A stretch of 64,000 bases of DNA, from the NCBI RefSeq assembly GCF_002157835.1, contig NZ_CP020809.1, forward strand, positions 806,001-870,000. Direction: 5' to 3'. The stretch is from Mycobacterium dioxanotrophicus. GTDB taxonomy: Bacteria; Actinomycetota; Actinomycetes; Mycobacteriales; Mycobacteriaceae. Under the pieces are notes generated by a model that did not search any database, was not told the DNA's origin, and saw nothing but the letters and a program-made list of their open reading frames with translations. Shown here piece after piece: positions 1-7,480 of the stretch; the first letter of the stretch is position 1, and each line of letters starts with the position of its first letter. The position numbers and the translations under genes were made by a program.

Positions 1-335
1 TACTCGGCCGCGGCGGCGCTGATGGCCTGGGTGGCCCAGCGCAGCAGGGAATGCTCTATCTTGCGCAGCCCCTCGTGGTAGCACACCCACACCCACCAGG
101 CGATCTCGTCGGCGAACCGCGCCGGTGTGGCCTGCGGGGTGAAGTCGTACACCCCAGCGGCCGCAGCGGGCGGCACATCGTTCTTGCGGGACAGGAACAC
201 CCGATCTGCCGGGGGCAGATGCACCTGATACGCCGGGCGGCGCCATTCGGCGGGCACCTGGGCCCACTGCGCCTGCCACACTGAGGCGTTGAGTTTCCCC
301 GTGGGCCTGGCCAGGTGGCCCTCATTGCTGGCCAT
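1..335 (-). CDS. N-terminal part of a second recombinase-associated protein (TnpB-like?), runs off the window
   Basis: An open frame starts at ATG 335 and continues leftward past base 1, giving about 111 residues (it begins MASNEGHLARP). Its start lies 14 bp inside the 3' end of the tyrosine recombinase gene, so the two genes are translationally coupled. No catalytic motif is visible in this part. The protein is rich in Trp and Arg. A tyrosine recombinase overlapping a larger second gene is the arrangement of tnpA/tnpB in Tn554-type transposons, where TnpB is a second recombinase; that identity is inferred from position only. Sequence left of base 1 is needed to see the catalytic domain. Confidence 0.55.
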   Translation of the reverse strand, partial: MASNEGHLARPTGKLNASVWQAQWAQVPAEWRRPAYQVHLPPADRVFLSRKNDVPPAAAAGVYDFTPQATPARFADEIAWWVWVCYHEGLRKIEHSLLRWATQAISAAAAE

Positions 336-1524
336 CGTGAAGCCCTTTCCAACCGGCGACATAGTTTTTCCACTCGGCCAGCGAGCGCATCGCCGCGTCC
401 TGGGTGACCCAGCCGTAGGTGGACAGCGTGGTCTGCACATCGGCATGCCCCAGCCGCCGCATCACCACATGCTCAGGCACCCCCGCCAGCAGTAGCGCGG
501 TGGCGTGAGTGTGGCGCAGCCAGTGCGGTGACCAATCCGGCGGCAGACTCCGATGCGCTGTGCGCAGGCCGCGGACCTTCTCGTAGACATTCTCCTGGCG
601 CATCGGCGAAAACCGCGGCCCCCGTTGCAGATTGACGAACACAAAATGATTCGACAGATCCGCCACGGCCTGGTCGGCGTTCATCGCCACCAGCTGCCAC
701 ACATACTCTGAATACAGTGCCTCCAGGTCATCTCCGACATAGATCCGCCGCGGCCCGGTCTTGACCCGAGCACCGTAGGGGTGATCTTGGCGCTCCACAA
801 TGTCGATCCACGGGGTCGCACCGGCGCCGATATGAAAATCGTTGTGCCGCAGCGATAAGGCCTCGCCCAGACGCATTCCCGTTTCAGCCAGCACAGCGAA
901 AAACAACCGGTTGCGCACCCCGGCGGCCCCACCGGACCAGTCCCCGTCGCGCTGCACCGAGCAGCCATCGAGGATCGTGGCCACCTGGGCAGGCGACAAG
1001 ACAGGGGTGGCCGATCGCCGCGGGGTGCGCACCGGGTAGATCGGATGCTCACCGTCGCGGTGGGGCCCGACGCCGTCGAGGAACCCGACGTAGCGGGTGT
1101 GGCGCCGCCAGCTGCCCCGCTGAGTGACCAAACGCCGATACGGCACCTCGGTGGTGCCGGCATCAGCGTGATAGCGATACATCGACAACACCGCAGCCGC
1201 CCGTGGCTGCAAAGAACTGGTCACCATCTTGGTCTCGGGGGCACCCAGGCGCGGTGTCCCGGGCAGATCACCAGTCCGCAGATACTGCAAGTACTGCCCG
1301 AACAGGGTGGTGGGGAAGTCATCCCAACGATGGCCGGTGTGCTCGAGCAGCGTGAACCACCGCGCCAACCCCGCGGCGTAGCCACGCACCGTGTGCGGGG
1401 ACGCGCCCCCCTCACGCAGAAACCTCAGATACTCCGCAGCCGGGGCCACCGGCAGATGATCGGCGCCGACGATCGTGTAGGTGACAGGCTGGTCGGCAAA
1501 GATCACCCGCTGCACTCGCGCCAC
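322..1524 (-). CDS. Tyrosine-type site-specific recombinase (TnpA-like integrase)
   Basis: A 400-residue protein with a GTG start. It has an N-terminal SAM-like/core-binding region (about residues 30-115, with SPHTVRGYAAGLARWF) and a C-terminal catalytic domain. The tyrosine recombinase residues are visible: Arg in GMRLGEALSL, then HWLRHTHAT, LGH, and the nucleophile Tyr in TTLSTYGW. The start (MARVQRVIF) and the length resemble TnpA of Tn554-family elements. It sits 22 bp downstream of the XRE/ImmA gene and overlaps the next gene by 14 bp, so all are probably co-transcribed. It probably catalyses insertion and excision of the element that interrupts tadA. The Tn554 family assignment is less sure than the recombinase call. 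Confidence 0.9.
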   Translation of the reverse strand: MARVQRVIFADQPVTYTIVGADHLPVAPAAEYLRFLREGGASPHTVRGYAAGLARWFTLLEHTGHRWDDFPTTLFGQYLQYLRTGDLPGTPRLGAPETKMVTSSLQPRAAAVLSMYRYHADAGTTEVPYRRLVTQRGSWRRHTRYVGFLDGVGPHRDGEHPIYPVRTPRRSATPVLSPAQVATILDGCSVQRDGDWSGGAAGVRNRLFFAVLAETGMRLGEALSLRHNDFHIGAGATPWIDIVERQDHPYGARVKTGPRRIYVGDDLEALYSEYVWQLVAMNADQAVADLSNHFVFVNLQRGPRFSPMRQENVYEKVRGLRTAHRSLPPDWSPHWLRHTHATALLLAGVPEHVVMRRLGHADVQTTLSTYGWVTQDAAMRSLAEWKNYVAGWKGLHDGQQ

Positions 1525-1546
1525 CGGCCCCCGACCCCCTTGTGTT

Positions 1547-2791
1547 TTAGCCGCGCCGGCTTCGCTGCCGCAACGGAATCACATTGCTGCCCGTACTGGG
1601 CGCCGCTGTCGCGGGTCCGACCGTCGCTCTGCCGCTGCCGGCCGCCACCCGCACCGCCGCCGCGCCCGGGGCGGCCCGCTGCCCGGCCATGAAGTCCTCC
1701 AGCAGATCCTGCGGCCACACCAAGTCATAGGGGGCCAGCATCGCCGCCGACCGCGCCGAAAACGCCATCTCCAGCCACTTGCTGATCAATCGTGGCCGCT
1801 CCACCTCACGGTCATTCCAGCCCGGCTCCACCCGACCCCACGTCGTATCGGTATCCGGATTGACCCGGGTGTAGAGCTGGCGGCGCAACGCCTCAAACCG
1901 CGCCCCAGTCAACAACTGCGAGGTATGCAGGTGCTTGATCAACGCCCCCAGCGACACACCCCACTTGGCTTTCACCGGCAACAACTCCGCCAGCGACGGG
2001 GCCCGCGACACTTCCTTGGCCAGAACCGCCGCCGGCGCCAACAACTCCGACGCGAACTGCGACGCCTGCTCCTCGCAGGCCTCGGTGACGCTGCCCGAGG
2101 CATGCAACACCAGATGACCCACCTCATGAGCCAGCGTCCAGCGGGTCCGTTCCCACGAATTCGATTGCCGCACAACGATCAACGGCCGGGTATTGAACTC
2201 CCCGACACGCACCGAATAACCCAAATGCTTGTCGATCTTGCCGGTGGAATCCCCGTCACCCAGGATCCGCCGTGACGAGGAGGTCAGCAACCGGCGCACC
2301 ACGACCACCACACCGCTGCGCTCAATCTCATGCGTCAGGTACTCGATCGGCTGATCGTGCTCCAACCCCCAACTGGCACGCACCGCCGCAGCGGCCTGGG
2401 TCACCGCGGTGTCGATCGGAAGTATCGGCAACTTCACCGCAGGTAACTGAGTGCGGCCATTGAGCTCGTCGAGAAACTCCCCAGCCAATGCCGCGAACTG
2501 CGCCAAATACTCCCGCTCGGTCGCCGTGATCGACCGCGGCGCACGGAACAACAGATCCGACTGGTGCACCCGCGACGTCGGAGCGGTGGTGAAAAATTTC
2601 GCCGGGAACCGCAACACCGCCACCAGCCGGTCGAAATCCTCGATCGGCAACGCCGTCGTGGTCGACTTCTCCAACCGGTTCAGCCGAGAATGCTTCCAGC
2701 CCAACGCTTCCATCACCGCAGTGGCAGTCATCGCGCGCATGACCCGGGCCTGGTTGACCCGCAACCCATACACGTCCACGGTCGTCGTCAT
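1547..2791 (-). CDS. XRE-type HTH / ImmA-IrrE (DUF955) metallopeptidase fusion
   Basis: A 414-residue protein. The N-terminus (about residues 10-65) looks like an XRE/Cro helix-turn-helix. The middle holds an ImmA/IrrE-type zincin motif, HEVGHLVLH, with the HExxH at residues 222-226, followed by ASQFASELLAP, which is typical of the family. In phages and integrative elements such proteins cleave or counteract a repressor, or act as regulators of toxin-antitoxin or excision genes. Here it lies between an unknown partner gene upstream (61 bp gap) and the recombinase downstream (22 bp gap), which suggests it controls the element. The C-terminal 80 residues are low-complexity and Ala/Arg-rich. The start is ATG 2791. 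Confidence 0.85.
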   Translation of the reverse strand: MTTTVDVYGLRVNQARVMRAMTATAVMEALGWKHSRLNRLEKSTTTALPIEDFDRLVAVLRFPAKFFTTAPTSRVHQSDLLFRAPRSITATEREYLAQFAALAGEFLDELNGRTQLPAVKLPILPIDTAVTQAAAAVRASWGLEHDQPIEYLTHEIERSGVVVVVRRLLTSSSRRILGDGDSTGKIDKHLGYSVRVGEFNTRPLIVVRQSNSWERTRWTLAHEVGHLVLHASGSVTEACEEQASQFASELLAPAAVLAKEVSRAPSLAELLPVKAKWGVSLGALIKHLHTSQLLTGARFEALRRQLYTRVNPDTDTTWGRVEPGWNDREVERPRLISKWLEMAFSARSAAMLAPYDLVWPQDLLEDFMAGQRAAPGAAAVRVAAGSGRATVGPATAAPSTGSNVIPLRQRSRRG

Positions 2792-2852
2792 TGCGACCTC
2801 GATTCAACAGCCACCCGCCGACATTCGCATCGACCCCCGACACCACGACCCC

Positions 2853-3563
2853 TTAAGCCGGCTCCTCGGGATCCTCGCCCGTACCCAGCGCCGGCGGCTC
2901 GTACTCGCCGAAGTCGTCCCTGGGCCCCTGACCCTGCGCCGACGGAGTCACCAGCGGAGAGTCCGTGACCGGAGGCAGCGGCTCGGTTGCCAAAATCTGC
3001 ACCCGCGACGCATTGTCCACATCCACCACGAACGCCAACACCGCCTCCGACAATCCCCACCCATCGTCGGTCGGCCACCACAGGGCGAAGATATCCGGTG
3101 TACCGGCCGGAGTCACAATCGGCGACGGAAACAACTGCGCCGGCTCGTCCTCGTCCAACAACATCTGCTCGTCGACCTGAGCCTTCGGCGGCCGCAGCAC
3201 CCGAAGATCGCCCCCCGTTGGATGCGTCACCACCCGAACTCGCTCCCCGTGCAACACCTTCGACGGCCACCGTCGCGCACGAAAATCCATCCCCCGCGAA
3301 TCGGCGATCTGCACCGACAACCCACTGCCACGAGAAGTCAACAACGTGTCCCCCGGAATCGGCTTGCGAAGCTCGCGCATCCTCAACACCATCTGGCGCA
3401 CACACGTACAAAACGCCTGACCGTGAATATCCAACGGATCCTCGAACAACGGCTGCCACATCTGGCCAACCTTGGGGATCACCACCTCCAAGTCGTAACG
3501 CAGAGTCGCCAACGACGGCCCATGATCCGACACCGCCTTGCGCAACCGCTCCTGTAGGTTCAC
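2853..3563 (-). CDS. Hypothetical protein, first gene of the element operon
   Basis: I do not recognise this family. From GTG 3563 the product begins MNLQERLRKAVSDHG and is about 236 residues long; longer GTG starts at 3581 and 3605 are possible but give an odd hydrophobic leader, and 3605 lies in a hairpin stem. The middle has a short, possibly RNA- or DNA-facing basic region (RARRWPSKVLHGERVRVV). The last 60 residues are acidic and proline-rich (GEYEPPALGTGEDPEEPA). It is transcribed before the XRE/ImmA gene, 61 bp apart, so it may be the substrate or partner of that protease, as ImmR is for ImmA. That role is inference from position only. Confidence 0.6.
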   Translation of the reverse strand: MNLQERLRKAVSDHGPSLATLRYDLEVVIPKVGQMWQPLFEDPLDIHGQAFCTCVRQMVLRMRELRKPIPGDTLLTSRGSGLSVQIADSRGMDFRARRWPSKVLHGERVRVVTHPTGGDLRVLRPPKAQVDEQMLLDEDEPAQLFPSPIVTPAGTPDIFALWWPTDDGWGLSEAVLAFVVDVDNASRVQILATEPLPPVTDSPLVTPSAQGQGPRDDFGEYEPPALGTGEDPEEPA

Positions 3564-3652
3564 ACGGCGAATTTCGCACACAAAAACAGAGAGCGCAAGC
3601 AACACGCCGCACCGGCGTGGCGAGAGGGTTGATATTGCTACGCACCATCTTA

Positions 3653-3666
3653 GGGTACATGTACCC
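3653..3666. promoter_or_regulatory. Perfect 14-bp palindrome, candidate operator of the element operon
   Basis: The sequence gggtacatgtaccc is a perfect palindrome about 50-100 bp upstream of the possible starts of the first element gene. It lies in a short AT-rich stretch with another inverted repeat (3692-3711). It is a likely binding site for the XRE-type protein encoded in the same operon (inference). A separate 7-bp hairpin (arms 3603-3609 and 3613-3619) lies between it and the gene. Confidence 0.5.
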
Positions 3667-3691
3667 GACGATAAATATGCAGTTCAACACG

Positions 3692-3711
3692 CATATTGTG
3701 CTCACAATATG
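3692..3711. promoter_or_regulatory. Inverted repeat, candidate operator or element end
   Basis: Arms catattgtg (3692-3700) and cacaatatg (3703-3711) are perfect 9-bp inverted repeats with a 2-bp spacer. The stretch is much richer in A and T than its neighbours and ends about 15 bp before tadA coding sequence resumes. It could be a regulator operator or recombinase binding site at the right end of the element. Confidence 0.5.
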
Positions 3712-3728
3712 TACTTAACTACTGATAA

Positions 3729-3914
3729 CCGCGCCAGGTACTGCTGCACGTCGGCCGGGATCGCGAAGGGCGGCGCCGGCTCGCGGAGATCGCCGTGCTG
3801 CAACGCGGCGTCGACGGGGTTCTCGACGTGCGCACCGCATGGCACGCGGACGCCGGGCTGGCCACCGGCGCAGGCATTCTGCATCGGATGATCACCGAAC
3901 GGGGTGTGGCGTGA
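3729..3914 (+). pseudogene. tadA: 3' remnant of tadA/cpaF secretion ATPase
   Basis: In the frame ending at TGA 3912-3914 the translation reads VLLHVGRDREGRRRLAEIAV and then continues for 36 residues to MITERGVA. This matches the C-terminal end of TadA/CpaF-type ATPases of mycobacterial tad loci (Rv3659c position). Upstream the frame is closed by TAA 3726-3728, and the Walker motifs are absent. The stop overlaps the GTG of tadB, as expected for an intact operon. The gene was therefore split by the element to its left; whether the 5' part exists beyond base 1 cannot be seen. Confidence 0.75.
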
Positions 3915-4681
3915 CCGCCGCAGCGCTGGCCCTCGCTGCGGCGCTGCTGGTGTGGCCCGCGGCGCCCCGGCGGATACGCGCGCTGCCCCGCCCGCCGCGG
4001 CGACGTCCGTGGGCATTACTCGTCCCGGTGCTGATCGTGCTGGCGTGGCTGGTGCCGATCCCGGTCGCGGTGGCGACAGGCGCGATGGTGGGCACTGTGA
4101 CGCTGCGCCGTCATCGCCGAACCGTGCAGGGACGCCGAGCGGCCGAATCCGTTGCCCTGCAATCAGCGCTGGAGGTGTTGGTCGGTGAACTGCGCGTCGG
4201 GGCGCACCCGGTCGCCGCGTTCACCGTCGCAGCGCAGGAGGTTTCCGGCCCGGTGGCCGACGGTATGCGTGCCGTGGCGGCGCGGGCGCGGCTGGGTGCC
4301 GATGTCGCCGCCGGGCTCGACGATGTCGCCGTGGTGTCGCCGCTGCCGACGCACTGGCACCGGCTCGCGGTGTGTTGGCGACTGGCAGAGGCCCGCGGTT
4401 TGGCCGTCGCCACCCTGATGCAGACCGCTGCGCAGGACATCGTTGAGCGGGAGCGCTTTTCCGCACGGGTCACCGCCGCCCTGGCCGGTGCCCGCACCAC
4501 CGCGGCCATGCTGGGCGGACTGCCGGTGATCGGTATCGCGCTCGGACAGTTGATCGGTGCGGAGCCTGTGGCGTTCTTGCTCGCTCCCGGCGCGGGCGGG
4601 TGGCTGTTGGTCATCGGAGTGCTGCTGGCGTGCGGCGGCCTGTTGTGGTCGGACCGGATCGTGGCCGGAGTGCTGAGATGA
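3911..4681 (+). CDS. tadB: TadB-like type II/IV secretion inner-membrane protein
   Basis: A 256-residue membrane protein corresponding to Rv3658c by position. GTG 3911 overlaps the tadA stop. Hydrophobic segments lie at about residues 3-18 and 33-58 and at the C-terminus (two helices after residue 195). Between them is a T2SSF-type cytoplasmic helical domain (LQSALEVLVGELRVGAHPVAAF... LPTHWHRLAVCWRLAEARGLAVATL). It would form the platform that the TadA ATPase drives to assemble Flp-type pili. It overlaps tadC by 4 bp. Because tadA is broken here, its function in this strain is doubtful unless another ATPase substitutes. Confidence 0.85.
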   Translation: MTAAALALAAALLVWPAAPRRIRALPRPPRRRPWALLVPVLIVLAWLVPIPVAVATGAMVGTVTLRRHRRTVQGRRAAESVALQSALEVLVGELRVGAHPVAAFTVAAQEVSGPVADGMRAVAARARLGADVAAGLDDVAVVSPLPTHWHRLAVCWRLAEARGLAVATLMQTAAQDIVERERFSARVTAALAGARTTAAMLGGLPVIGIALGQLIGAEPVAFLLAPGAGGWLLVIGVLLACGGLLWSDRIVAGVLR

Positions 4682-5253
4682 GCTGGGCAGCAATACTTCT
4701 GGCGGCCGCGCTGCTGGTGTCGGCGGATCGGCCCGTGACGCGGCTGCGGGTGCACCCGACGGTCGGGGAGCGCCGGCTGCCGCCGCGACCGTCGGCCGAG
4801 GACCCGCTGGCCGCGGCATCGACGTTCGAGTTGTTCGCCGCCTGCCTGTCCGCGGGCATGGCGGTGGCGAGTGCTGCGGCCGCCGCGGCGCCGTCGGCAC
4901 CCGAACCGCTCGCCGGGTTGCTCACCCGTTCCGCCGATCTCCTCGCTCTGGGAGCGGATCCCGTGACGGCGTGGCCGAATGATGTCGGCTTGAAAGACCG
5001 CAATGCCGAAGCGCTGCTGCGGCTCGCGCGCAGGTCGGCATCGTCGGGTTCGGCGCTGGCCCGTGGAGTCGCAGAGTTGGCCGACCAGTCACGCCACGAA
5101 GCCGCGGCGGCAGCCGAGGCTGCCGCCGAGCGGGCCGGTGTGCTCATCGCCGGGCCGCTCGGTCTGTGCTACCTCCCGGCCTTTCTGTGCCTGGGAATCA
5201 TTCCTGTCGTGGCAGGGCTCGCGGGAGACGTTCTGAGTTCAGGTTTGTGGTGA
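4678..5253 (+). CDS. tadC: TadC-like type II secretion F-family protein
   Basis: A 191-residue protein, the same size as Rv3657c. ATG 4678 overlaps the tadB stop (ATGA). It has an N-terminal hydrophobic helix, an alanine-rich T2SSF helical domain (FELFAACLSAGMAVASA to HEAAAAAEAAAERAGV) and a C-terminal membrane hairpin (LIAGPLGLCYLPAFLCLGIIPVVAGL, given here as two adjoining parts of one segment). It is the second platform protein of the Flp pilus system and is expected to pair with TadB. Confidence 0.85.
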   Translation: MSWAAILLAAALLVSADRPVTRLRVHPTVGERRLPPRPSAEDPLAAASTFELFAACLSAGMAVASAAAAAAPSAPEPLAGLLTRSADLLALGADPVTAWPNDVGLKDRNAEALLRLARRSASSGSALARGVAELADQSRHEAAAAAEAAAERAGVLIAGPLGLCYLPAFLCLGIIPVVAGLAGDVLSSGLW

Positions 5254-5280
5254 CATCGGCACACATCGGGAGGAAACATC

Positions 5281-5484
5281 ATGGCGGGAAAGATGATTGC
5301 GCAGATCCAGACGCGGTTGGCGGTGCTGGCGGTCGACGACGATGGCATGTCGACGGTCGAATATGCCATCGGCACGATCGCCGCGGCAGCCTTCGGAGCC
5401 ATTCTCTACACGGTGGTCACCGGCGACTCGATCGTCACGGCGTTGACCAATATCATCAGCCGCGCGTTGAGTACCAAGGTCTAG
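5281..5484 (+). CDS. Flp-like pilin, DUF4244 protein
   Basis: A 67-residue protein like Rv3656c. A short basic N-terminus precedes DDDGMSTVEYAIGTIAAAA, which contains the Glu-Tyr pair (STVEYA) typical of type IVb/Flp prepilins at the start of the hydrophobic helix, so it is probably processed and polymerised. The ribosome binding site GGGAGG lies about 8 bp upstream of ATG 5281. It is the probable major pilin substrate of the TadB/TadC platform. Confidence 0.85.
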   Translation: MAGKMIAQIQTRLAVLAVDDDGMSTVEYAIGTIAAAAFGAILYTVVTGDSIVTALTNIISRALSTKV

Positions 5485-5807
5485 GCGACCGTGGTGCGGT
5501 CACTGTCGAGGCGGCTTTCGCGATCGCGGCCCTGGTGGTGGTTCTTGCGTTGTGCCTGGCCGGCCTCAGTGCGGTGTCGATGCAGGTGCGCTGTGTCGAC
5601 GCAGCACGGGAAGCGGCTCGGCTGGCAGCCCGCGGCGACGATCGCTCGGCCACCGAGGTGGCTCAGCGCATCGCTCCCCGAGAAGCCGTGGTGCAGTTGC
5701 GACGCGACGGCTCCCTGGTGGTGGCGCGGGTCAGCGTGGCCGCTGAGATGCCGGGGCTCACCATCGCCGCCGAGGCCGCCGCAGCGATCGAGCCAGGTGT
5801 GCGGTGA
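5484..5807 (+). CDS. tadE: TadE-like minor pilin / pseudopilin (start codon unclear)
   Basis: The frame 5484-5807 reads GDRGAVTVEAAFAIAALVVV followed by a long hydrophobic helix and AVSMQVRCVDAAREAARLAARG, a clear TadE family pattern equivalent to Rv3655c (about 105 residues). No ATG, GTG or TTG exists in this frame near the expected start, nor upstream across the whole Flp gene; the first in-frame GTG codons lie inside the hydrophobic segment. The start given here is simply the first codon after the Flp stop. The protein may use a rare start or ribosomal slippage from Flp, or the sequence may carry an indel. Confidence 0.65.
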   Translation, partial: GDRGAVTVEAAFAIAALVVVLALCLAGLSAVSMQVRCVDAAREAARLAARGDDRSATEVAQRIAPREAVVQLRRDGSLVVARVSVAAEMPGLTIAAEAAAAIEPGVR

Positions 5808-6156
5808 CACCGGGTCGGCCAGCGTGCTGGCTGCCGCGATGATCGGTGTGCTCGTCACGTTCGCGGCGGCGGGTGCGAGTCTCGGTGCGGCGGTGATCGC
5901 GCGGCATCGGGCCCAGGCGGCAGCGGATCTGGGTGCGCTCGCGGCGGCGGGCGCGCTGATCGCGGGACCCGATGCGGCGTGCGCCCGGGCGGCCGCGGTC
6001 GCGTCGGCGATGCGCGCGACGGTGGCGCAGTGCCGGGTGGACGGCCTCGACGTGGTGCTCACGGTGCACGCCGAGGTACGGCTCGGTCGGTGGGGCGTCG
6101 GTCCGGCGACAGCCGCAGCGCGAGCGGGACCGAGTGAAACAGCCTCGGCTGCTTAG
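5797..6156 (+). CDS. TadG/Rv3654c-like pilus-locus membrane protein
   Basis: A 119-residue protein from GTG 5797, overlapping tadE by 11 bp. It reads DTGSASVLAAAMIGVLVTFA, a single N-terminal membrane helix, then ARHRAQAAADLGALAAAGAL, the pattern of TadE/TadG-like and Rv3654c-type proteins of this locus. It is the last gene of the tad operon. Its TAG is directly followed by the stop codon of the converging Rv3651-like gene, with no bases between. Confidence 0.75.
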   Translation: MCGDTGSASVLAAAMIGVLVTFAAAGASLGAAVIARHRAQAAADLGALAAAGALIAGPDAACARAAAVASAMRATVAQCRVDGLDVVLTVHAEVRLGRWGVGPATAAARAGPSETASAA

Positions 6157-7191
6157 TTATTCGATGTCGTCCAGGTCGGCGGCGGCGATCTCGGCTTCGG
6201 TCGGCGCCCGCAGAGCCACCAGGCCGGCGAAGGTGCCTGGCTCGAGTTCGATCCGGTTGATCGTCAGGTGGATCGGATGCCAGCTGCCGTCGGTCGCGCG
6301 CATCCGAAGTACCGCAGCCGTCATGCCGCTGGCGAATTCCGTTGTCATCCTGGCCATGTGGCGCGTGTCGGTGGGATGTACGCGTGCGGGTCCACCGTCG
6401 CTGCTGCGCCAGTCGAAGAAAGGCGCCGGTTCATCGAGCCATTTCAACAACTTCCAGTTCTTGAGGTCGATCAGCGCACGATGCACACCGGGCCGCGCGA
6501 GGCCGTCGAGGATGCGTTGCGCCAGATAGTCCGCGGCGACCACGGTCCCGTCGCGCTCGCTGCGCCAGTTCATCGCCCGGCAGATCAGGTTCTCGGTGCC
6601 GTCGTCATCCGGCTCGTACGCGACGCGGGCCACGAATCCGACGGTGATCGGCTCGCCCCGGAAATCGGTGACATCCCACGTGGTGCAAAGGGTGTTGCCC
6701 GGTTCCGGTTTTATTGCCATCGACAACACTTTGGTTTCCCCGGCGTTGAGATCGCGGGTCGGCAGGTCGTCGGCGAACGCCCGCCCGTGCGTGGCCTCGG
6801 TTTCGGGATCCATGCCGCTGTTACGTATGGATTCCGCAGTATCGGTCGCGACGCCATTGGTCAGGTCCCATTTCAGCGGGCCCGGAATGGGGCGTTGAGG
6901 TGGCTCGACGTCGGGTGGACCGATCCAGACGTGCACGCCGTGAATCCGTCCGTCGGACATCTGCACCACTTCGGTGCGGATCACGCGGTCGTTCTTCGGC
7001 GTGATGCTGCTAAGGCCCTGACCAGCCCGCACGGTCGCCCCGATGGCACTCTGGATGGCCATCAAATTGGGGTTGCGGCGCAGAAAAACACTGATCGGAA
7101 CGAGGTTCTTCGTCTGAGAACCTCGGGCGACCACGGCGGGCTCGCCACCCAGTGTCTCCACGAGCAGCCAGTCGTGGGTCATGGCGGGCAT
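6157..7191 (-). CDS. Rv3651-like protein (DUF5593, GAF/PAS-like)
   Basis: A 344-residue soluble protein whose length and position match Rv3651 (345 residues), a three-domain PAS/GAF/PAS-like protein of unknown function. The N-terminal part (MTHDWLLVETLGGEPAVVARG) and the C-terminal HPIHLTINRIELEPGTFAGL are visible landmarks. I see no enzyme motif. It converges on the tad operon and is transcribed toward it. A sensory or protein-binding role is inferred from the fold type only. Confidence 0.75.
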   Translation of the reverse strand: MPAMTHDWLLVETLGGEPAVVARGSQTKNLVPISVFLRRNPNLMAIQSAIGATVRAGQGLSSITPKNDRVIRTEVVQMSDGRIHGVHVWIGPPDVEPPQRPIPGPLKWDLTNGVATDTAESIRNSGMDPETEATHGRAFADDLPTRDLNAGETKVLSMAIKPEPGNTLCTTWDVTDFRGEPITVGFVARVAYEPDDDGTENLICRAMNWRSERDGTVVAADYLAQRILDGLARPGVHRALIDLKNWKLLKWLDEPAPFFDWRSSDGGPARVHPTDTRHMARMTTEFASGMTAAVLRMRATDGSWHPIHLTINRIELEPGTFAGLVALRAPTEAEIAAADLDDIE

Positions 7192-7480
7192 TTTACCGGT
7201 GGTTTCGGGGCCGGTTATCGCCCCAGCGGCAACGAAATCCGTAGCGGTCGGCGCCCGGATACCGCTATGGGCGCTCTTCCGGCGGGCAAGTGAGTTGCAA
7301 ACATGAGTGGATTCAAGTACTTTGCCACTGCACCCGGCCTCCGGGATTGAGAACGGATCGCGTTGTCCGACCGTTCATTGCAACGTCTGTGTGTTCGGCG
7401 TGCCCGAACGTGGCAAAGAGATGTCGATCCGTGCAGTCGACCGTCGAGGGGTCGGTCGTCGTCGCGGTCGGGGGTCACGC

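Larger units (their letters stand above)
1..3728. mobile_element. Tn554-like / integrative element inserted in tadA (left end outside the window)
   Basis: Four leftward genes (unknown protein, XRE/ImmA, tyrosine recombinase, overlapping recombinase-type gene) form one transcription unit. Directly to the right, between about 3715 and 3735, the sequence changes to the 3' end of a secretion ATPase gene that has no 5' part here and meets an in-frame TAA at 3726. This places the right junction in that interval. The left end and any target duplication are not in the window, so the element could be a simple insertion or the edge of a larger island. Confidence 0.65.

Noticed and set aside
2788..3705. 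305-residue minus-strand frame in the element
   Set aside because: It is a shifted-frame shadow of the gene at 2853-3563, Gly/Val/Arg-rich, without a family pattern.
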